Below are positions 1 to 12,290 of a stretch of DNA of 64,000 nt, piece by piece. A program made the translations under genes and the position numbers. The stretch is from Oopsacas minuta. Taxonomy: Eukaryota; Porifera; Hexactinellida; Lyssacinosida; Leucopsacidae. Under the pieces are notes generated by a model. It was given only the letters and a program-made list of their open reading frames with translations, made no database searches and was not told the DNA's origin. How positions within the stretch are numbered: the first letter of the stretch is position 1; every line of letters begins with the position of its first letter. The stretch spans positions 62,001-126,000 of the forward strand of contig JAKMXF010000326.1 of the NCBI GenBank assembly GCA_024704765.1, written 5' to 3'.

Positions 1-1001
1 GTTCTGGTAACTTTTCCATCCCAGTGGGATAGAATTCTTTGGGGTGCCTTTTCCCACTGATTATTTAATACTCCAGCCATTTGAAATCATCAAATCTCTT
101 CCTTCGAAGAGATTTCTTCATCTTTCCAAACAGCCAGTAGTCGCTGGGAGCCAGATCTGGACTATACGGGGATGAGGGAGACATTCAAATCCTAAGTCGT
201 CAATTGCAGCCATTGTCTTGGGGCTTACATGGGGCCTTGCGTTGTCATGTTGCAGCAATACGCCATGTGTCAACTTGCCTCGCCTCTCACGTTTAATCGC
301 TTGACGCAATTCTTTCAATTCGTCAACGTAATAATCACTGTTTATGGTTGTCTTCTCAGACAACCAGTCGAGGTGCATAATTCTTTCCCTATCCCCAAAT
401 ACTGTTGCCATTCTCTTCCCTGCTGATTTTGCGGACTTTACCTTGATGGGTACACGTTCATGACGTCTCTTCCACTACTTCGATTGAGTTTTGCTCACTG
501 GTCCGTAATAATGAAACCAAGTTTCATACCCCGTTACTATACGATCCAAAAGTCTTCCTCTGCCTTGTATCTTGAAAGTAATTCTTTGCTAACTCTGACC
601 TTTGCGCGTTTTCTTCTTTTGAAAGAAGTTTTTGGGACCCAACGAGCAGTTACCTTCGACATTTCCAGATCTTCAGTGATAATCGTGTGTAGTGTAGCTT
701 TTGATATACCTACCTTCTCTTCTAACTCTCGCAGGCTTATCCGTCTGTCCTCGTCCAAAATTGTTTGGACCCTCTCGATATTTTGCGGGTTTTTTGAGGA
801 AGTCGGACGACCTGGACGAGGGTCATCGTAGAGTTCCTCATCGCCATTATCAAAACGTTCGATTCATCTATTTATGGGTGCTTTCGAAGGACATTCATCA
901 CCGAAAATATCCTGCATTTCACGAAGAATGCATGAGCCAGTCTTCCCCTTTTCCACAGGTACCAAATTATTTGCCGTTTTTCCTTCTTTGCTTTTGTCCA
1001 T
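1..1001 (-). pseudogene. mariner (DD34D) transposase, broken, runs off the left edge
   Basis: Mariner-type transposase on the minus strand, start ATG at 1001. Read across frames it runs from an N-terminal helix-turn-helix region (RWIERF-like segment, then a DDPRPGRP linker near 830) to the catalytic core. The first acidic site reads TGYETW where mariners have TGDETW, so that Asp is now Tyr. The second site is intact (LLQHDNARPH, about 250-265). The third lies in a shifted frame (YSPDLAPSDYWLFGKMK, about 115-165). Second and third Asp are 34 residues apart, the mariner spacing. Further damage: stop codons near 870 (Trp to stop) and near 460, and a frameshift near 165. The C-terminus (KEFYPTG) continues to base 1. 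It is a dead copy. The fragment at 34405-34569 has the same C-terminal motif. No terminal inverted repeat was identified on the right side. Confidence 0.85.
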
Positions 1002-1059
1002 TAGTTGAAAAAGTAGTCTATACAAATCAAACTTTATACTGAAGAATATGCTAGTAGGG

Positions 1060-1985
1060 TAAAGAGTATATTGTATCGAAGTTAGACAACCAGGTAAGGC
1101 TTGTAATCTGATATTAGGCTTAGAGCTGTATTAACAAGAATGTGAATTCGATACATTAGCCTCATTACTTATAGAACAACACTTGTAACTTATAGATTAA
1201 AAATTTAGTAAATGATCTCTCTTCCAGCTTGGTGAGATCACACCTTTATACCTTCTTCATTGAGTTAGTGTAGTTAGCTAGAAATTCTGGACCAAATGTT
1301 TACCATTCGGCCTCAATCAATATTTTTCCATTATGTCTTTAGGAGCCTTATATTGTAATCACTTTTTGAGTACAGCCCAAGGTTCTCAATAAGTTTGAGA
1401 TCCAGACTATTAGCTGACCAATCTATGGTGTAAATAACGATCGATTTTCGAAGATTCTGATACCTTTGATTAGTGGATACTAGAGTTGCCTTCTAACCTG
1501 CTATAATATATTTTACAGCATCTAATAATTTTAGTTTTCCTATTACAGATAGGCAAACAGTAAGTGCTTTGGCATAAGTATTACAAATATACTGATAACA
1601 TTTTTGGCTATGTTAGTTGATATAATTCACGCTAAATGTATCCATATTTCCCAATCATAAATTTTTAGCAACATCTAGTTAATTGAATAGATAATGACCT
1701 AAATAAATTTTCATATTGTTTCAACCACAAATATCAATTGCTATTGAGTAATTCTGATGCCATCTTTGAATCCACTTGTGAGGCACCCTGAGATCAATTC
1801 TTACCAAGCATAAGTACTAAAGTGGCTGCGTTAGCGAGTTACAAAGATCATAATTTTTATGCCACGACCACATTAGGTCGCCACAGTTGCTCCATATTTG
1901 AAAACTAAATTCGCTTGCTACTTTTTATGTTCCATATACGGTAGTCATTCACCATATCGAATTTGAATTGTATCCAAAATGTATT
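1060..1985. other. AT-rich stretch without recognised features
   Basis: About 900 bases of AT-rich sequence. No open reading frame with family motifs, RNA gene or clear repeat was seen. The 5' end of the neighbouring mariner element may lie inside it, but its terminal repeat was not identified. Confidence 0.6.
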
Positions 1986-1986
1986 A

Positions 1987-3295
1987 CAGAGTGTCTAATA
2001 AGTTCTGTTATATATCAATTCCCCAATTATTTCAAATTTATCCATTGCAAAGCCATGAAACCTTCTATTTTCGTAGGACTTATGTTCCTAATTACACATT
2101 GCAAATATCATACAATATAGCCTCCCTTTTTATGAATTACGAAAGTTAGTCTGGCCCGAAACTGATGGATAGCTTTTCGCAACTCCTCCTGTGGGATTTT
2201 CTGCCATTCACTCAACAAACTAACTTTGTGGGACTCCAAACTCTTGTGAGATTTCGCACAGGCCCTGCTCTCCAAGTTTGCCCAAACAGAATAGTCGAGT
2301 GGGTTTAAATCTGGGCTTGATGGTGGCCATTCATCCTTTACTTATGAAATCGATATTTTGCTCACGGAACCAACTCTGGGATACTTTTGAAGCATGTGCA
2401 GGCGCAGAGTCTTGTTGGTAAGTCCAAGGATGGTTTTGAAAGAGCTTCTCACCAGCAGACGCAATTTCAGGCTCCCAGACCAGCTCTCTGTACGTCTGGG
2501 AGTTTATTTTCACTCCTTGGGGGACAACAATCAGGCTTGTCCATGAGTCTGCCGACACTCCCGCCTATACCATCAGAGAAAGAGGCTTCTGGACTCTATC
2601 ATGTACTTGATGCTATCTGGGATATCCTGACTTTGAGAAGCAAATACAAGGTCGTTTTGACGATTGCTTGCCTCCTCAACCGCGAACGGCTTTTCATCTG
2701 AGAAGAGAATCTAATCTTCAGTCCCAGGAGCGAATCGGGCTATTAGTTGTATGCATCTTCCGATTCGCTTACGACGTATGGATTCGTTAAGATGGTGTAC
2801 GTTTTTCATCTTATAGGACTTCATTCCTAGGTCCTCTACAACCAATTTCGTCATCGTTTCGTGATTGACACAGAATTCACGGGACATTTTCGCATTGAAC
2901 GCCGGGGATTTCTCAGGATTCGACATCCAACACTATTCTTCAGGGCTGGTGTGCGAGCGGATCTTGGATGACCAACTCGTTTCCTGTCAGACACGCTGCC
3001 AGTCTCTATATATCGTTTTATTGTGCGATAGATCAACATGGGATCGACTTTATCATTTTTTAGCCTTTTTAGAATTTCACTGTTACTAAACCCAGATTCG
3101 TGGAAAGTGACAATTTCTGAACGAGTTTCTTCTAACATGATTTTCTGGGAAATCATCACTTGAATGATATATACTTGGTATAATTTGAAAGAGCGCCAAA
3201 ATGCTACAAGAAAATCTAGAAGATTACTTCGTAAGTATATGAATAGCTACTTTCTAAGATGCGAAAATGTATAACAGAACTTATTAGATATCCCG
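1987..3295 (-). mobile_element. DD37D (maT-like) Tc1/mariner element, copy 1
   Basis: A 1309-bp element bounded by inverted ends CAGAGTGTCTAATAAGTTCT (left) and the complement of AGAACTTATTAGATATCCCG (right), flanked by TA on both sides (1985-1986, 3296-3297). Ends and protein match the element at 27224-28534 and, less closely, those at 22988-24293 and 60531-61842. The canonical terminus is CAGGGTGTCTAATAAG; both ends here have point changes. The transposase runs on the minus strand. Confidence 0.9.
2108..3159 (-). pseudogene. DD37D transposase, copy 1, frameshifted
   Basis: Transposase of the TA-inserting Tc1/mariner superfamily. The start ATG at 3159 opens a paired helix-turn-helix region (HESGFSNSEILKRLKNDK). 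A basic NPRRSMRK segment, the FSDEK first acidic site, YQQDSAPAHASK (second) and SPDLNPLDY (third) follow; the last two Asp are 37 residues apart, the DD37D spacing. The protein ends in the family hallmark KKGGYI before a stop at 2108. It is broken by a frameshift near 2885, a stop near 2711 (GTED then stop), a frameshift near 2620 and another near 2335. The three acidic positions still read as Asp, so the copy died through frame damage and not loss of the catalytic residues. Confidence 0.88.
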
Positions 3296-3299
3296 TAGT

Positions 3300-3823
3300 G
3301 ATACGGTGTTTTAATTTTGAATTTGTCTGGATATTGTACTTTTGTCCGATTTCTACCCAATTTGATGAACAATCAAGTTGGATCATTGCTGGAGATGTGA
3401 AATATTGGAATTGCGTAGTTCGGGGGTTGTTTTATGTTGGTGAATACAACAATTTGATAATCAATCTTGTTCAGTTTAGAAGATATTAGTGAAAATGGCT
3501 TCAATCGATGATATGTATCATACCAGCGCCGAAAACAACAATTTTCGCTAATTTCTCCTGAACAATATAAGATTGGTTATCGAAAATGTTACCCACCGAC
3601 ATGCACTCACCACCAAACTACTCAATTCCATGTTTTCAGATATCTAGACATGATCGAACTACAGTTTTCTTCAAATTGGACGAAAAGCGGTAAAATGGAC
3701 TAAAAATCAGCAGAATTACAAAAATATATAGTGATACTACAGAATCTTCATGGATTACATCTAAAATTATACATGACGAATCAATAAAGTATAGATAATG
3801 TAATATGTAGTAAGCGACGTTTG
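3300..3823. other. AT-rich stretch without recognised features
   Basis: About 520 bases between the DD37D element and the next MITE. The one open frame (3259-3489) shows no family motif and overlaps the transposon end. Nothing else was seen. Confidence 0.6.
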
Positions 3824-3831
3824 ATTTAGAC

Positions 3832-4365
3832 CAGTGTTTCTCAACCCTTTCTGTCAGTCGCCCCCTTCGATGATCGTGCTATCCCTCACCTCCCACTTCT
3901 CCCATCGCGTTTGTATATTATTATTATTATTATAATATACTATCAAATACATTTCATCATATCACCAAATACTAATACATAATGTATATATTTGTTATAT
4001 GTATAAGCTTAATGTGAAGGTGAAAATTTTTCTGATCGGGACTGAATTTGGACAAGAAGAGTGAAAGTCACTCCGTTGGTTATCTGCAGACTCTAGCCTA
4101 TTCCTCTTTTTGTGAGAAGTCCAACAACGGCTGAGAAACCCTTCCCCACGAGGTACGATGTTGGAAATGACAATATCATCATTTTCTCGCTGGCCAATAG
4201 AGCAGGGTATTGATCAGCCATTATATGGATGTTTTTTCAATTACAATTATAATTACATAACTATTTCACTCAGATATTTCAGCTGCAACCTGTGCAGAAT
4301 GAAATCATCGTTCGTTGCCCCCTATCGGCCCCTGACCGTTTTATCACCCACTTTGAGAAACACTG
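3832..4365. mobile_element. hAT-type non-autonomous element (MITE), 534 bp
   Basis: Begins CAGTGTTTCTCAACCC and ends with the complementary TTGAGAAACACTG, a classic hAT terminus. Flanking 8-bp repeats are ATTTAGAC (3824-3831) and GTTTAGAC (4366-4373), seven of eight matching. The interior starts and ends with C-rich segments (CGCCCCCTT, TCGGCCCCTG) and holds a short ATT microsatellite near 3920. No transposase coding was found, so it must have been moved in trans. Confidence 0.85.
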
Positions 4366-4373
4366 GTTTAGAC

Positions 4374-6234
4374 GAATGGGGCAACTGATGCACACTATGT
4401 CAAGTGTAGACATATTGCAATCACAACAGGATAAATTATGAAAAGTATTTTGGGGATCTGTAAAAAGGAGTTATCATTATTATACGCATTCCTGCGAATA
4501 CTATCATTTTTGCAACATTTGTGATTTTCAACGAAGTGGCGCTTACATATTTGATTTGTGCCACTTATGGCACAAGTGGTACAAATTCATAATTTATAAC
4601 TCAGCCACTTTTGTGCCTAACATTTCGAAGAATTCAAACTGGCATAAGAATTGCTCCATCTCAATAAACATTTGTGTTGGATACAAGTTGATAATTAATG
4701 AAGTCATTATGTATTCAATTAGCTAGGTAATGCTAATTGTAGGATGGATAAAAAATTGATACATTTAGCCATAATGAAGTCAACTAACATGATCAAATAG
4801 GTTTATCAAGCATAAAATCTAATACATTCACAAATGCTCTACCTATTGCCTATATCAATTATAGGAAATAATGAGGTTAGGGGAATAACTATGATTGTTT
4901 AGTACATGTGTTAGCAAGATACAGACTTTATTGGAAAGAGCAGGACAAATATTTAGTCCTTTAGAAAAAATAGGTCAGGTTATGTTAGGTGATGTTAAAA
5001 TTTCATCTTCGAAGTGGCTAGATTTCTCTATTGATCATTTCTAATGAAATTTATAGATTCATAGTTGATATCTACACATATTGCAACCAATATTAGTCGA
5101 GTATTCACCAATCATAGTTTAGCCTAAAATGAGCCGTGGATAGTTCCATGGAGTACTGATATAGACAAATGAAATAGTAGCATATCGTTTGGGTCATGGG
5201 GAGTATCATAAAATCCAAAGTGATCCTCAGACTGTCAGAGACCGTACCAAATAGTATAAATAGAATGATTAGACATTATTGTTTATACACAACTTTTCAC
5301 AACTTAAAAACAGTAATTGTATTTGTGAAACAAAATCGCCTACATTTGTTACCAGAGAGAGAACTGATGACCTATTAGCGATCATCAACAAACAGAACAC
5401 ATGCACATCCAACCAAGAGAGCAGCCGAAAAAGCTACCACAAGCTGGGAAATAGGTGAAAAGGAGTAGAATTATATTATCAGAGGTAAAGGTTGGTAAAA
5501 GGGCCACAAACACTATCCCTTCTGTTGACAGAGGGTCACACAAAACCCCGCAACCAGCTAGGTATAGTGAGAGATATTAGTGGTAATAACATATGCACTA
5601 TTACATTAAAACCTGGAATTTGAACAGAAAATATTCACGCAAACAGTTTGACCCGTGTGCCGCTTCTCTCTACACCATGCTGGCGTATCTAGTGAAACAG
5701 TGATTTCTCTCCTTGCACCTGTTCAGTACGAATTCAACTATAGTGGACAGAAATTTGTCAGATTCAATTCTACTGATGCAAAATGGAATAAATGATAGAT
5801 GTCAAGAATTATGGACCATTTGATATGAAATTACAAATGTCTTTAAAGCCTTTCTTGCTCAAATAGATACTCGTGCTGTTGTCGGTAATTAAAGCACATT
5901 TGATGTGAAATTACATATGCCTTACCAGCTCCAACAATTACTCATATGCATCAGAATCTTTTTGCTATAAAAGATTATAATTAAATACCTATGTCTAAAA
6001 TTCAAGGCTCTGAAATAATGAATGTCAACTGAACTTTTTAGGTCCCATGTATATTGCTGCCTGATTCAGTTATCATGTAAAACACATGAATATTTAGGGT
6101 ATTATACATAATAACGGATTTTACATTATAGTAGTGGTATGTATATATACACTCGGGTACATCAGTTGCCTCTTATATTGGAAACGACATTTCACTCAAC
6201 ATTTTTAGGATATTATATTCAAAAGTATTCATAA
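4374..6234. other. AT-rich stretch without recognised features
   Basis: About 1.9 kb with short open frames only. A short imperfect palindrome near 4558 (GCCACTTATGGCACAAGTGG) was noted. No transposase, host exon or RNA gene was recognised. Confidence 0.6.
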
Positions 6235-6236
6235 TA

Positions 6237-6729
6237 CACTTTTTCATTGGAATTCAACAAGGATTTATGGGTCCTTAATTTGATTATCCAAAGACATTTT
6301 TTCAATGGGATTTTCCGGTTTTCAGGAAAGGGTTCCGATCAATGTACTTCTTATAGGCCTAGTGTTTTCAACTTAGAATTGGGTAATTTGGGTTTTGTTT
6401 GTATTAGTAATCCTGCCTTTAGGGTAACAAAGTTGTACACATAGGAAATATTTTGGTATTTGACTTTGGGTCGCCTAATAGGAGAAAAATAGCGAGTTCC
6501 ATTTTTTTTTTCCATTATCTGGGAAGGGATAATCTATAAACTATAATCTTTATTAGAAATAGATAAACAACTCCAAATAAACTAAGTATATGGTATATAG
6601 TCTTCAGCCCTATCAGATTTATACTTTTGATAATTTTACAAAGAATACGGGAAAATCCCATTACAAAGCCTGTATTTTGGGATAATTGAATTGCGCAACC
6701 TTAAACTCTTGTTGAATTCCAATGAAATG
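6237..6729. mobile_element. MITE with about 85-bp terminal inverted repeats
   Basis: The left arm (6237-6325) and right arm (about 6645-6729) are inverted copies. They share CATTGGAATTCAACAA, then TTTATGG/TTTAAGG, AATTTGATTATCC/AATTCAATTATCC and AATGGGATTTTCC. TA dinucleotides lie just outside both ends (6235-6236 and 6730-6731), as expected for Tc1/mariner/pogo insertion. The 493-bp unit has no transposase, so it is a non-autonomous element. The open frame 6247-6444 is simply the left arm read through. Confidence 0.8.
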
Positions 6730-7059
6730 TACATTATGACTCTTTAGGTTGTAGATAACATAAAACAAAGTGAGCCAAGTGTTGTTTCTAATAGAAATGG
6801 CAACTGATGCACCCCAATGTACATAAATGCATATATCATATTAAGCCCGTCATTAATGTATGGATATTATAACCTTTAGGTAAAGAACTGGTCTAATGAC
6901 CGTGTTTTCATCATAAATATTTATGGTTTATATATCTAACAAAATCAGAAGCTGACACAACGTATATGTAAGAAATATATGAAAAGTTTCGAAAATTAGG
7001 AAGTTGGGGAGAGATGATTCCGTAAATACGTGAATAAATATCATTTATAGAGTTTCCAT

Positions 7060-8134
7060 TTCTTGATTCAAGAATGGTTACAAAGTGACAAATTCTTTGA
7101 CTACAGAATCTTCTAAGTCATTAGGATAATAAGTTAATAATTAATGGGTTGAATATTGGATCTCATATAAATAAGTTGAGGAAAAGTTTTCAAGGAAACC
7201 AAACCGACTGCTCACATCTTGATAAGCTTCAATCGAAACATTAATTCAGCTTCCAATTTATCTATTACAACAAAGAATGTGCTATTCAAGAATTTATTCC
7301 GTGAAGAAAAGGATGTATCCTCTGGAAAAATCCCATATATCGGATTTCCAAGTCTTATTCTACTACTCTTGTTATAATCGGCACATGCACTGTTACTTTT
7401 TCTCTCTGTTCAAATATGTCGAATTGTGTTCTCAACGATACTATCAACACAACTAGTCCTTTGAGTAATGCGGTTGCGCTGTATAAATCCGTGCTTGCAC
7501 CTTGTAGGGTAATTGTGGTTTTATGAAAAGGTTCTAGAATTGTTTGCCAAATAAGTGTCAAAAGTGATGTTTCAAGGGTTTGAATCGATTTAGTCAAGTC
7601 TTGTGCTTCTACTTTGGTTCCAGGTTTCTGAGAATCATCATTTGCTAGCGTAACAAGTGCTTCGTAGATTTCTTCATAACACGACATTAATGCCATCTGG
7701 TTTCTGAAAGTGATTTAACAGTTAGTCTTCTTTCATTCCCTTCGGCTAATAAATTGGTTAGAACTTTCCAGCGCTTTGTAGAACTTGAGAAAATACGTAC
7801 ATCTTTTGAACAAATCCAAAAAATGAGGCTGCAGGTATACAACAATCAAGAGCACATTGAGCAAAGAGATTTAATGAATTAGCGCAACAGGGAACATAAA
7901 TTGCGTTTTGCTCTTTTCTTTGATAATAGCTTGAATACATCTATACTCACCAGATATATATGAAGCATTATCATAAGACTGTCCACAACAATCTTCAATG
8001 TTGACACCAATTTTCCTAAGAAATTCAAGAAGAAGATATGCAATCCCGATACCAGGGCGTATCTCTATATCAAAAAATTTCAAAAAACGCATAATTGGAT
8101 CATTCGTGTTAACATATCTATTAAGACTGCTCAA
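7060..8134 (-). pseudogene. ZMYM1-like hAT transposase, C-terminal half, frameshifted
   Basis: Minus-strand remains of a hAT transposase of the zinc-finger MYM-type 1-like group. From 8134 down it reads RYVNTNDPIMRFLKFF, then GQSYDNASYISGEYRCIQ (family: GQGYDGA.NMSG), then in another frame CCANSLNLF (family: HCAAHSLNL) near 7870. A further segment (7355-7696) carries KVEAQDLTKSIQTLE, typical of the helical insertion domain. Weak similarity continues to about 7060 (IDKLEAELMFRL, then DLEDSVVKEFV). Several frameshifts and stops make it non-functional. The missing N-terminal half lies at 11395-12290 in the same orientation; the block between looks like a later insertion. The region 8150-8624 upstream is not clearly part of it. 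Confidence 0.8.
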
Positions 8135-8149
8135 TAATTTTTTTCATTT

Positions 8150-8700
8150 TTTGTTGCATGAGATTCTTCAACTGCTTCTATATAATTTTGGGATGCTGAT
8201 TTCAAATCTGCAATCTGTTTCTTTCTGCATGCTCTAGTTTTCATGCAATCGACAATTTAAATTTTTTCGTTTGTGGTACTTATTTAGTACATAAATTTGA
8301 TCTCCACCAAATATTTTTCTATCTATCAAGCCATTTTTCTCTTTGTATGCATCATCTGGATCCATAGTGGACCTTTGTTAGTCATAGCTGAATGATGAGC
8401 ATGTGATAAATGAGTATTTTGCAGGCCTGATTACTCAACAGGTTTTTAAAGTTAGGGCTATTTGTTTGTGCTTTGTCTATAACATGGTACCAGTGTCTCA
8501 GATAGAAGCTTTCAAGTTGTAGCCGATTGCTGTTAAAGCGCATTTCAAGAAGTTCGCAATGAGTTGTGTTTATCAGCCCAAAGATTCCTGTTGAAAGCCC
8601 CACGTTATCAAGTTTTATCACCATAAGGCATTCCTGTTTTATTCTCCACCTGGGTTAACGCCTGTTGACCATTTCGTTGTACATTCGCAGTTAGTCACTC
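8150..8700. other. Unassigned segment between hAT half and MITE
   Basis: Contains a minus-strand open frame of 80 codons (8382-8624) followed by about 40 codons starting MDPDDAYKEKNG. I do not recognise either. They could be the start of a coding region or part of the block inserted into the hAT gene. No promoter or splice evidence was found. Confidence 0.4.
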
Positions 8701-8742
8701 CATGAGATACAAGAAATATTACAAAGTTAGAAAACTTGATTG

Positions 8743-9066
8743 CAGGGTTGGAAAAAATCATGATCTTTTTATTTCAATCAAATCTTCTGATTTTTTTGAT
8801 TTAATTCAGATTTTTAATTTAGACACTTTAAATATTATTTGAATGCTGGATTTAATGAAACAAACAAACTGCTAACTACATCATAGTAATGACTTCAATA
8901 GATTGTAGCCGTTACTATGATTTAGAAATGGCTTCAATCTATTGAAAACAAAAGTACCATTCTATTGTTCTCTGACAACATGACACTATTAGCGAAGTGT
9001 CAAAATTTAAATAAATCAAAAATCATCATGTTGATTTTTTGAAGTGATTTGAATCAAACAACCCTG
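8743..9066. mobile_element. hAT MITE, 324 bp, perfect 8-bp target duplication
   Basis: Starts CAGGGTTGG and ends with complementary ACAACCCTG. The longer arms are complementary too (AAAATCATGAT / ATCATCATGTTGATTTTT). The flanking repeat CTTGATTG occurs at 8735-8742 and 9067-9074 without mismatch, which fixes the ends. The interior is AT-rich, with runs of TGATTTTT and no coding. The perfect duplication suggests a fairly recent insertion compared with the decayed hAT gene beside it. Confidence 0.92.
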
Positions 9067-9243
9067 CTTGATTGTAGTGAAGTAATGTGGGTAGATGTAG
9101 CAGAATAGGCATTTAAGCTGTATTTTCCGCTCGTCTGCTGGTAGCCTTAATTAGAATGAAGGTTTTGTTATTCAGTTGGTTTGTGTTAAGTTACATAGAC
9201 ATCAACCGACTTTCTTTCGATTCTTAACTCTTCAGATTTGATC

Positions 9244-10962
9244 ATGGCTTCTTCTAGTAGATATAAATACAAATTAACCCTGATTCATTTTGTTACATCT
9301 GTGGTGTGTACACGCTTTCGCGTCAAAGACGAAATATAACATCGTTTGTGAAGCGTACCTACATAACATACTTTGGTATCCCTCTTGGTGATCAAGATAA
9401 GAAATGGTCTCCTCATATTGTGTGCCATAACTGCGAAGAAATGCTCCGAGACTGGACAAAAGGAAAGCAGAAGGGTCTGCCTTTTGCCATTCCAATGGTG
9501 TGGCGTGAACCCCAAGATCACACAACTGACTGCTACTTTTGCATGGTCAATACAAAAGGTGTTGGCAAGAAGAGCCGACAAACGCTTTCTTATCTTAGTA
9601 TACCATCAGCTATACGACCTGTCCCGCACTCTGATAGACTTCCTCCTCCGATTTTTAGTGGTTTTGCTTTTCCTAATGATGAAGAAACTAAATTGGAAAG
9701 GGAAGAGATCGTAGAGATGGAATATCAAAAAACAGACACAGAATCAGAATCTGAAGATTCTTCTTGTGAAACCGGAGTAACTGTCCAGCAGTTTAATCAA
9801 TCAGAACTGAATGACTTAGTACGTGATTTAGATCTGCCCAAGCAAGCAGCTGAGCTCTTAGCCTCCAGGCTCAAAGAAAAACAGGTGCTGGATCAATCTG
9901 TAAAGGTTTCCTTTTTTCGAAAAAGAGAAGAACTCCTTCTGCCTTATTTTTCAGTAGAAAATAAGCTGGTATATTGCAACGATATTCCTGGTCTTCTCGG
10001 ACAACTGGGTATCTCCTCATATGATCCAGGAGAATGGCGATTGTTTTTGGACAGTTCCAAGCGCAGCCTCAAGTGTGTTCTTTTACACAATGGAAATGTT
10101 TATGGAGATGTTCCAGTTGGTCACTCCACTGTCTTGAAGGAACAGCATGATGACATTAGAATTATCATGGATTTACTCGGATATCATGATCACAACTGGA
10201 TCATTTGTGTTGACCTCAAAATGGTTAGTTTTCTGCTATGTCAGCAAAAAGGATACACTAAATTTCCATGTTATCTGTGCATGTGGGACAGCAGAGCACG
10301 TGAAAAACATTGGACACAGAAGGAGTGGTCCTTACGTGAAACATTTCAAGCTGGCATGCCTAACGTAACACATGACCCGATCGTAAGCAGAGACAAAATT
10401 GTTTTTCGGCCCCTGCACATCAAGTTAGGTCTCATGAAACAGTTCGTTAAAGCCCTAAATCCTAACAATGAATCTTTTCATCATCTTGTGTATACTTTCC
10501 CTGCTTTGTCATATGATAAATCAAAGCAGGAGTGTTTGATGGACCACAGATATGTGCACTTATTCGCGACAAAAACTTCATTCAGAAAATGAATGTCAAG
10601 GAGAAAGCTGCATGGCTATCTTTTGTGGATGTTATACAGAACTTTCTTGGTAACAGAAAGGGTCCAAACTATGAAATGCTTGTACCAAGATGCTCTCAGG
10701 GTTTCGTGATTTAGGATGCAACATGAGCATAAAAGTGCATTTTATGTACAGCCACCTGGACAAATTCCCTGAAAACCTTGGGGCTGTCAGTGACGAACAG
10801 GGAGAACGTTTCCACCAGGATCTTATGACAGTGGAAGAACGCTACCAAGGTCGATGGGATCGACATATGTTGGCAGACTATTGTTGGGGCATTAAACGTG
10901 ACTTTCCTCACAAAGTGTACAAACGCAGAGGTTATAAGAGAAAATTTTGTCCAGAGTTGTAG
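9244..10962 (+). pseudogene. Multi-copy arthropod gene family of unknown function, three frameshifts
   Basis: A protein of about 565 residues that I recall as a repeated uncharacterised family in arthropod genomes; no named domain. ATG at 9244 opens MASSSRYKYKL. A frameshift near 9285 leads to a Cys-rich N-terminus (CYIC near 9293, CHNC near 9423; probably a zinc site). A long frame (9306-10592) includes an acidic linker (TDTESESEDSS), then DLKMVSFLLCQQKGYTKFP followed by CYLC (10265-10280). Frameshifts near 10530 and 10690 break the rest, which reads VFDGPQI, IKVHFMYSHLDKFPENLG, SDEQGERFHQD (about 10789) and ends RGYKRKFCPEL. Apart from the three indels the sequence is continuous, so inactivation looks recent. 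It sits inside the split hAT gene and may itself be transposon-derived. The 3' flank (10963-11390) is AT-rich and non-coding. Confidence 0.75.
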
Positions 10963-11394
10963 AATATTTGAATCTTTTACACCTTGTCATTGATCGCTTT
11001 AAGTTACTATTGTAGATTGCCATCGTTCTTTTCTATGTTAATTGCAAATTTAAAAAATCAAGTTTTACATGCATATTGCCAGCAAAACTATTGTTTTTTT
11101 ACATTCTTTTAAACATTTGTTGCCTATCTGTCTACAAATAGAATTTCTATTGGCAACGTAAAGTTTTTTGGCACCTATTTTTGATTTGAGGCTATTATTC
11201 AACTGTAAGCAGAACCTTATTTGACAAATCATGTCACTTTTTCAAAAGATTTGAATTTTGTACCAAAAAATTAAAAATCTCGATTTGCAAAGAATCTAGA
11301 GCTTGCGGAAAAAACTAAGGTCGGATTCGGATTCAGCGCCCCAAAATTAGGTAAAAACAAGTGTTGGTAAAAATGCAACTAAATTTTTGTTGAG

Positions 11395-12290
11395 CCTTGT
11401 AATTAGTGTGAGTTGATCTATATTAGAAATATCAGGGGTTGTGTCTACAGAAATAGAAAAGAACTTAACGCATTTAATTCCGAGACAATATTATTCAAAA
11501 CTCTTTGTCCCATCAGCAAAATGAATTCTTCACAAATAGTTGAAGACAGATATGAAGTATTACCCAGCCCTATATATCCAAATTTTTGATATAAAGGTCA
11601 ACAAATTAATCATATTTGGCAATTAATTCCAGTATCCCTAAGTAATTACCATTTTGATGAGAACCAAAATGTCCATTATCCCCACGAAACACCAACCCAC
11701 GTTCTGATAAGAATCGAATTACATCTATAATTCGATATAAAACGTCGTGCCAGTAATTTAACTCATCCCTAAATTGTTTAACTGCATTAGTATCGATTCT
11801 ACCTTCAACATTCTTATGTTGCAGATATTTTACCAAAGGCTGACTATGCATATCACTGTTCTCATACATAGTTAATACCCTATCAGCATGCTTCCAATCT
11901 CAATTACCTTCCTTAGCAAAGGAGGAATGGTTTATATCTGATTCAACAGTTTACAAGTAAAACAAAAGTGGTTACCGCATGAAGGCGAGTATATCAACGA
12001 TTTACGGAGTACCAGCTCCCAACTCTTTAAATGTCTATGGTAGGACATATTTTTCGTATAGCACACATAGAGTCTTCATTGGCATACTTATGTAGTGAAG
12101 CCATAAAGTCATCGTCAATATATTGGCAAATATGTCTACATTATTTTGCCCAATATAACTGCATTGCTTCGGCAACGTGGGACCAATTAGAAGGGTCATC
12201 ACTAAATATAGTTTCTTCATTTGCACTTGAAAAATTAGCTATTGCATCATCATGCTCAATTCGAATTCACCACTAGATTGACTAGATTAT
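11395..12290 (-). pseudogene. ZMYM1-like hAT transposase, N-terminal half
   Basis: Minus-strand N-terminal part of a ZMYM1-like hAT transposase. It begins with an acidic leader (SSANEETIFSDDPSNW, near 12200) and goes into a TTF-type zinc finger with CFTCKL (near 11950), then DWKHADRVLTMYENSD. The intact frame 11606-11869 follows, with RIIDVIRFLSERGLVFRGDN and GNYLGILELIAKYD, both diagnostic for the family. After a gap it ends VDTTPDISNIDQLTLITR near 11397. Family members continue directly with the residues found at 8124 on the same strand, so the element was split there. Frameshifts and stops (for example Lys-stop near 12145) are present. Confidence 0.82.
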
